Program-made: the position numbers and the translations under genes | Notes under the pieces: model-generated | The model's input: only the letters and a program-made list of their open reading frames with translations | Database searches by the model: none | What the model was told of the DNA's origin: nothing | Shown here: positions 37,310-42,209 of the stretch, piece by piece | How positions within the stretch are numbered: the first letter of the stretch is position 1 | Layout: every line of letters starts with the position of its first letter | DNA from: Lentibacillus juripiscarius JCM 12147 | GTDB lineage: Bacteria > Bacillota > Bacilli > Bacillales_D > Amphibacillaceae | DNA length: 42,209 nucleotides | Assembly (NCBI GenBank): GCA_001311805.1 | Contig: BBCA01000024.1 | Coordinates: 1 to 42,209, forward strand | Reading direction: 5' to 3'

Positions 37310-37581
37310 TCAATAATGCGAACCCGATTCTTGGTTTTGAGCTTTTTCGCCTGCCAACAAACCGTTTTTTCTAAGAACCTCTTTTGTTTCATACCTCTGC
37401 CAGTGATATAGTTATTTTTAAACCATGCCCACATAGAGCTGACGACCGTAAACAATAATGAAACTAACTGCTCCATTGTTTCACCATCAATTGGCAGTGG
37501 TGATTTGCCAAGTATGACAAGAAATTGGTTCACAAGTGCCAAAAGAAGCACAGATGACCTTACTATGGTCCCTTTATCCAT
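37310..37581 (-). CDS. SPP1-type phage holin, one frame break
   Basis: This protein of about 90 residues has the holin architecture of the SPP1/Phage_holin_1 family. A hydrophobic segment (VRSSVLLLALVNQFLVILG) is followed by EQLVSLLFTVVSSMWAWFKNNYITGRG and a polar tail. One base added in the T4 run 37382-37385 (coding-strand A4) gives KEVLRKNGLLAGEKAQ and a stop at 37310, replacing an unlikely basic tail to 37279. Two start codons are possible, at 37581 and 37596 (MGDERMDKG), reminiscent of dual-start holins. No endolysin or other phage gene is nearby, so it is an orphan and may serve in sporulation or lysis. Confidence 0.7.
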
Positions 37582-37675
37582 TCGTTCGTCCCCCATATCA
37601 TTCCTTTTACCTCCCATTATGTTCAATAGCAGGTGTTCCGGAACGGCAGCTATACTAACAACGTCCTCTATTGGG

Positions 37676-37714
37676 GTAAAACCCCTTGCATCAACTGATA
37701 CAAGGGGGATAATT
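37676..37714 (-). terminator. Terminator after the small membrane gene
   Basis: On the minus strand CCCCCTTG pairs with CAAGGGG across a 13-nt loop, followed by TTTT. It overlaps the stop of the gene upstream. Confidence 0.65.
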
Positions 37715-38035
37715 AGTTGCGCTTTCGTTCGATCGGCAAGATACCATTTGTTATGTTGCGTACAATTGCCGTAAAAAGAAGCACGCCTACCATAATAACG
37801 ACAACTGCAGAAAAAACTGAATTACAAATCGTATTATCTCATTTCCGGTAAATGAAATAAGGTATCGCACACCATAAAAAAGAATTGCCGCACCGGTTCC
37901 GGTAACACCGATGAAGCTAAGAAGAACGCCAACAAGCTGAATAGGCGCTAACTTCCTCCATGTTTCTTTATGTTTAAAAGCTACATATACGATGTAGCCC
38001 GCTAATATGATTGCTATTATAACTGCTCTATTCAT
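37713..38035 (-). CDS. Small three-helix membrane protein, one frame break
   Basis: This protein of about 107 residues has membrane helices at AVIIAIILAGYIVYVAF, PIQLVGVLLSFIGVTGTGAAIL and, after repair, AVVVIMVGVLLFTAIV. The frame as read stops at 37787. One base added in the A6 run 37811-37816 continues to a basic tail (PIERKRN) ending at 37713. I do not recognise the family. It lies 13 bp after the DUF6884-like gene on the same strand, with GGAGATATTCC as ribosome binding site, so they likely share a transcript. Confidence 0.6.
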
Positions 38036-38048
38036 ATTGGAATATCTC

Positions 38049-38509
38049 CTAACTTACATGAATGGGGGTGCCAGTTTCTACCGACTGCTTCAGTGCCTGC
38101 AGCATATACCCGATTCCACCGCAGTCTTGGAGCGGATACACTCGCGGCAAGCTGTCATGAAAGCAGCTGTTTATGACGGGCCGATATTTTTTTCCGGTGA
38201 GAATGATCAGTCGGTCATATTGGTCAAGCCCTTTCTCCCTTACCTGCTGCTGCAGCCTGTCAGCGGTTATGATTTCGGCCTTTTTTTGGCCAAAAGTTAC
38301 ATCATATTGCCCGTCCACCACATCATCTGGAAAAAGGAACCCATGCTTAGCCGATAGAACAACCCACCCGTCAGTGAATGTTTCCGCGTATTGCTGACAG
38401 CGTTTATGCAAAGTGCCAACGTAGGCATCCTTGGCAGGAGCTGGACCGTGTCCTGGATAGTTATCCCAGATTTTTTCCTGCCACACGGAATAATACTCAA
38501 CTCTCTCAT
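38049..38509 (-). CDS. DUF6884-like protein, one frame break
   Basis: The repaired protein of about 153 residues begins MRELSIIPCGRKKIWDNYPG and continues PAPAKDAYVGTLHKRCQQYAE, WVVLSAKHGFLFPDD and LIILTGKKY. This is the pattern of DUF6884 proteins: a PCGKKK motif at the start and a LSAKxGF motif in the middle. Relatives sometimes occur near DNA-modification or defence genes, but none is seen here. The break is the T6 run 38471-38476 (coding-strand A6), just after GRKK. The ATG at 38509 has AGAGGCG upstream. Enzymatic activity unknown. Confidence 0.7.
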
Positions 38510-38618
38510 TCTTAACGCCTCTTTTCTATCAGTCTTTCTAGTATAGCATGCCGCGGCGTATCGCGAAACTACCACACAGGTGAAATAGTCGTAATTCAAA
38601 ATAATTGGCCGTAATTAC

Positions 38619-38647
38619 TTGACACCATTAATTTATTAATCTATACT
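38619..38647 (+). promoter_or_regulatory. Sigma-A promoter of the yceI-like gene
   Basis: A perfect TTGACA at 38619-38624 and TATACT at 38642-38647 (one mismatch to TATAAT) are separated by exactly 17 bp, 34 bp ahead of the ATG. Confidence 0.85.
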
Positions 38648-38648
38648 C

Positions 38649-38665
38649 AGTTACATAAAGTAACT
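38649..38665 (+). promoter_or_regulatory. Palindromic operator just downstream of the promoter
   Basis: AGTTACATAAAGTAACT is a perfect 6-bp-arm palindrome with a 5-bp centre, placed over the transcription start. The GTTAC...GTAAC form resembles sites bound by HxlR/DUF24-type repressors (YodB-like), which respond to quinones and electrophiles. The repressor gene is not in the window. Confidence 0.65.
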
Positions 38666-38680
38666 TATGGAGGGATATAC

Positions 38681-39216
38681 ATGGCAAAAACAACTTGGAA
38701 TGTAGATACCGTACACAGCGAAATAGGCTTCACCGTCAAACATATGATGATTTCTAAAGCGAAGGGAACCTTCAATGATTTTGATGCTGTTGTCGAAGCA
38801 GATCCGGACAACTTGGCAGATGCAACGATTGAAGTAAACATCGATGCAGCGAGCATTGACACACGCAACAATGATCGTGATGATCATTTGCGTTCTGCCG
38901 ACTTCCTTGACGTCGAAAGTCATCCAAAAATTACATTTAAAGCAACAGATATCCAAAAGAAATCAGACAGCAGCTACGATGTGACAGGTGACCTTACCAT
39001 CAGTGGCACGACGAACCCCGTAACATTGGATACAACGTTGAAGGGCAGAGCAAAGACCCGATGAGCGGGAATATGGTGGCCGGATTCAGCGGAGAAACAA
39101 AAATTAACCGCAAAGACTTCGGTCTCACCTGGAACGCAGCACTGGAAACAGGCGGCGTGCTGATTGCCGACGAGGTCAAAATCACCTTCGAAATCGAAGC
39201 GCATAAAGCAGAATAA
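38681..39216 (+). CDS. YceI family lipocalin-like protein, one frame break
   Basis: YceI proteins form a beta barrel that holds polyisoprenoid or amide lipids. The repaired product of about 178 residues has TTWNVDTVHSEIGFTVKHMM at the start, then DARNNDRDDHLRS-like (IDTRNNDRDDHLRSADF), PKITFKATDI and FGLTWNAALETGGVLIADEV near the end. The break is in the A3 run 39051-39053, and one added A gives GRAKDPMSGN. No signal peptide is present, so it acts in the cytosol. It has its own strong promoter with an overlapping palindrome, so it is probably induced by a specific stress. Confidence 0.9.
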
Positions 39217-39225
39217 TAGACTTAG

Positions 39226-39281
39226 AGAAAGACCGGTTCATTTTCGGGATGCTATATTCCGAAAACGAACCGGTCTTTTAA
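39226..39281. terminator. Strong bidirectional terminator between yceI and aceA
   Basis: AAAGACCGGTTC plus TTTTCGG pairs with CCGAAAA plus GAACCGGTCTTT in one long stem. It lies about 10 bp after the yceI stop and 60 bp from the convergent aceA stop. Confidence 0.9.
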
Positions 39282-39340
39282 GGTAAAATCTACTGAGCTT
39301 CCCGGGGACACAAGTGCTTGTTGCGCTTTTGTTTACTATA

Positions 39341-40620
39341 TCAACTGTTGGAAAATTGTTCCGCTTCAGTTGAGCCCGCTAATGCTACAGTAGAGGATGT
39401 GTCTCCAGATATAACCTGTGCTACTTCATCAAAATATCCCGTACCAACTTCACGCTGGTGCCGTGTTGCACTGTACCCATCCTTTTCACTGGAAAACTCG
39501 GCCTGCTGCAATTCCGAATAGGCTGCCATGCCATCATTCTTATATTTTTTGGCAAGATCAAACATACTGTGATTCAGTGCATGAAACCCTGCAAGCGTAA
39601 CAAACTGGAATTTGTACCCCATTTCACTCAGCTCGCTTTGAAATTCTGCAATTTCATGTTCTGACAATTTCCCACGCCAATTAAAGGAAGGTGAGCAATT
39701 ATATGCAAGCAATTGATCGGGATATTTTTCGTGAATGGCATCAGCAAATCTTTGTGCTTCCTCCAGATTTGGCTCTGATGTTTCACACCAAACCATATCT
39801 GCATAAGGAGCATAGGCCAAACCTCGTGCGATAGCCTGATCCAAGCCAGGTCTCGTTTTGAAAAACCCTTCAGAAGTCCGTTCCCCAGTAATAAATTCTG
39901 TATCATACGGATCGACATCACTCGTTATCATATCAGCCGCATTGGCATCTGTTCTGGCAATAATAACGGTCGATGTCCCCATCACATCGGAGGCAAGCCT
40001 GGCAGCAATCAGATTCCGCACCGCCGTTTGTGTTGGCAGCAGCACTTTCCCGCCTAAGTGGCCACACTTTTTTCCGATGAAAGCTGATCTTCGAAATGGA
40101 CGGCCGATGCTCCGGCTTCAATCATCGCTTTCATCAGTTCAAAGACATTTAATTGGCCACCAAACCCTGCTTCCGCATCGGCAACAATCGGTGCGAACCA
40201 GTCGATGGAGTCATCCCCTTCCGCATGATGAATCTGGTCAGCCCGCTGGAGTGCCTGATTAATCCGCTGCACCACATTTGGGACACTGTTTACCGGATAC
40301 AGACTTTGATCCGGATACATTTGGCCAGCCATGTTTGCATCCGCAGCAACCTGCCAGCCGCTTAAATATATAGCCTTCAGCCCGGCCTTCACTTGTTGCA
40401 CGGCCTGGTTGCCAGTTAGTGCGCCAAGTGCATTCACATATTCCGGGCCATTGATAAGATTCCACAGTTTTTCTGAACCTTTTCTAGCCAATGTATGGTC
40501 GATATCAATGGAACCTTTCAGGCGGTCCACCTCTTCAGCTGAATAGGGCCGTTCCACGTTCATCCAACGAGGATTATTATCCCAGTCCTTTTGCATCTCC
40601 CGTACACGGTCATTAAACAT
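39341..40620 (-). CDS. aceA: Isocitrate lyase AceA, one frame break
   Basis: AceA cleaves isocitrate to glyoxylate and succinate. The active-site signature [11 protein letters not shown] lies exactly at the frame break: the T6 run 40068-40073 (coding-strand A6) lacks one base. Other motifs are [39 protein letters not shown] and NCSPSFNW. Repaired length is about 427 residues. I place the start at 40620, with AAGGGGG 9 nt upstream, not at 40638. It begins one base after the malate synthase stop, so the two shunt enzymes are made from one message. Confidence 0.94.
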
Positions 40621-40621
40621 A

Positions 40622-42181
40622 TTATTGTCCCCCTTCAATCATTCGGTCATAAGCAGGCAGTGTTAAAAACTCCGCAAATTCATCCTGTTCGACAAGTGTC
40701 TGAAACAGGCTGGATGCACTCGGGTATTTCTTCTCCAGTTCTTCCTGCAAAATGTCCTTCACCAATTCTTTGTTATATTCCGCCCATCTTCAAGAACTCC
40801 ATAGGGATGGCGTATCCATTGCCAAATCTGTGCCCGTGAAATTTCCGCAGTTGCCGCATCTTCCATCAGATGATTGATCGGAACAGCTCCCTGTCCAGCA
40901 AGCCATGCGGCAATATATTGACGCCCACGGTTATATTTGTCCGCAATCCTTGTTCCGTCATGTTGCCGGCTGGGACTTCCAGCAAATCTTCCCGGGACAC
41001 GCTGACATCTTCACGTTTTCTGTCAATCTGGTTGGCCGTTTTCATATTTTCATTAAAAATATCCGTCACAAGCTGTACCATTCCTGGATGTGCCACCCAT
41101 GTTCCGTCATGCCCGTCGCTCACTTCCCGTTCCTTGTCAGCACGCACTTTGGAAAATGCAGATGCATTTGCTTTTTCATCCCCTTTCACCGGAATTTGTG
41201 CCGCCATCCCGCCGATTGCCGGGGCATTCCGCTTATGACAGGTCTGAATAGCTAATTGCGTGTATGCCCGCATGAATGGAACCGTCATCGTAACTTCGGC
41301 TCTGTCGGGAAAAATAACGTTTGGATCTCGCTGATATTGCTTAATAAAACTAAAGATATAGTCCCACCGGCCACAATTAAGCCCTGCAGAGTGCTCACGT
41401 AGTTCATACAATATCTCATCCATTTCAAATGCCGCTGTTATCGTTTCGATTAGTACAGTTGCTTTAACGGTTCCTTGCGGTATTCCCAGCTCCTCCTGGG
41501 CAAAAATGAATACATCGTTCCAAAGTCTGGCTTCCAGATGGTTTTCCAGTTTCGGTAGATAGAAGTATGGTCCCGTTCCGCGCTCGATTAGATCTTTTGC
41601 ATTGTGATAGAAATATAATCCAAAATCAATGAAACTTGCGGAAACCGGTTCGCCTGTGATGGATACGTGTTTCTCATCCAGATGCCACCCTCGCGGCCGA
41701 ACCATTAATACAGCAGGATCGCCAGACAGTATATATTCCTTTCCGTTTTCCGCCTGAAAGTCAATTTGTCTCCGAATGGCATTTTTTAAATTAATCTGTC
41801 CGTTCATCACGTTTCCCATGAAGGTGAAGTAGCATCTTCAAAGTCAGCCATAAAGGTTTTCGCCCCGGAGTTGAGTGCATTTATCACCATTTTGCGGTCG
41901 ACAGGACCCGTAATTTCCACCCGCCGATCCTGTAAATCTTCTGGCAATGGGGAAATCATCCAATCCTTTTCACGAACATCCTTCGTTTCAGAAAGAAAAT
42001 CGAGTTTTTTCCCAATGTTTAATTCTTCCTGAAACTGTTTGCGCTGTTCGAGTAACTGTTTTCTGCGCTCATCAAACTTCTGGTGAAGATGGATGATAAA
42101 TTTCCTGGCTCCTTCCGTTAAAACGTCAGGAAACGGATCCGCTCCACCTTCCACTTTTAACGCTTCACTTTTTGTTAGCAT
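40622..42181 (-). CDS. aceB: Malate synthase A (AceB), three frame breaks
   Basis: AceB condenses glyoxylate with acetyl-CoA to malate, completing the glyoxylate shunt. Signature regions are [75 protein letters not shown] and [17 protein letters not shown] ([17 protein letters not shown]). Breaks lie near 41817-41820, 40925 and 40790, restoring [33 protein letters not shown] and [20 protein letters not shown]. Repaired length is about 520 residues. The start at 42181 has GGGAGGG 6 nt upstream. It is the first gene of an aceB-aceA operon whose promoter lies beyond the window. Confidence 0.93.
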
Positions 42182-42209
42182 GAATTTCCCTCCCCTCATT
42201 GTTGAACAA

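Noticed and set aside
37310..37581. Prophage
   Set aside because: A single holin without endolysin, structural, integrase or attachment-site evidence is not enough.
1..42209. Mass pseudogenisation or widespread programmed frameshifting
   Set aside because: Breaks hit unrelated core genes, nearly all in homopolymers, without slippery-site context or stimulatory structures, and repaired proteins are full length. Sequence error explains them better.

Overview
The window looks like a chromosomal segment of a spore-forming, low-to-mid GC Bacillota, most likely a halotolerant Bacillaceae of the Virgibacillus/Oceanobacillus/Lentibacillus kind. This rests on the B. subtilis yku/yky-type gene set (ykuS, cbpB/ykuL, ykuF, ykuE, ykyB), a spo0E-like phosphatase, spoVA genes, a YrhE-type formate dehydrogenase, and strong AAGGAGG-like ribosome binding sites. 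I cannot name a species.

About 30 of roughly 50 genes are interrupted by single-base frame breaks, and most of these fall in A/T (or G) homopolymer runs. In nearly every case one inserted or deleted base restores a full-length family member. I read this as sequencing or assembly error, not mass decay, and I give the restored gene extents. A few genes, such as the 983-codon formate dehydrogenase, are uninterrupted.

Layout: 1-6.7 kb is a yku/yky block (UPF0180 YkuS, CbpB, hemolysin-III-like protein, FadH, Tat-exported phosphoesterase YkuE, YkyB), followed by a small membrane protein, an EamA transporter and the RIC iron-sulfur repair protein. 6.7-11.5 kb holds an FbpB-like peptide, a decayed patA 3' remnant, a Spo0E-like phosphatase, a PilZ protein, signal peptidase I, an IS-end-like hairpin, a 28-residue peptide, and a zinc-ribbon membrane protein paired with an HtrA-like protease. 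11.5-16 kb holds a Ktr/Trk potassium channel and moeA-moaA-ywpF. 16-21.3 kb carries a lipoprotein, a small membrane-anchored protein and a complete seven-gene operon of the spoVA2mob type (DUF1657, YhcN-like lipoprotein, SpoVAC, SpoVAD, SpoVAEb, DUF1657, DUF421+DUF1657 '2Duf'), known from spore heat-resistance work.

21.3-25.4 kb is a minus-strand cluster: cstA (with a cre-like site upstream), a cory-CC-star protein, an ArsA/Get3-type ATPase and an MDR oxidoreductase. 25.6-30.5 kb is a formate module (OFA-family transporter, FDH alpha subunit, DUF1641), functionally tied to the molybdenum cofactor genes. 30.5-31 kb has five 52-bp tandem repeats. 31-35.3 kb has glutamate dehydrogenase, a large permease, a tiny zinc-ribbon protein, and thiT under a TPP riboswitch, followed by a MITE-like element. 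35.3-42.2 kb has oligoendopeptidase F, a holin, two small unknown genes, a YceI gene with a clear promoter and palindromic operator, and the glyoxylate-shunt pair aceB-aceA.
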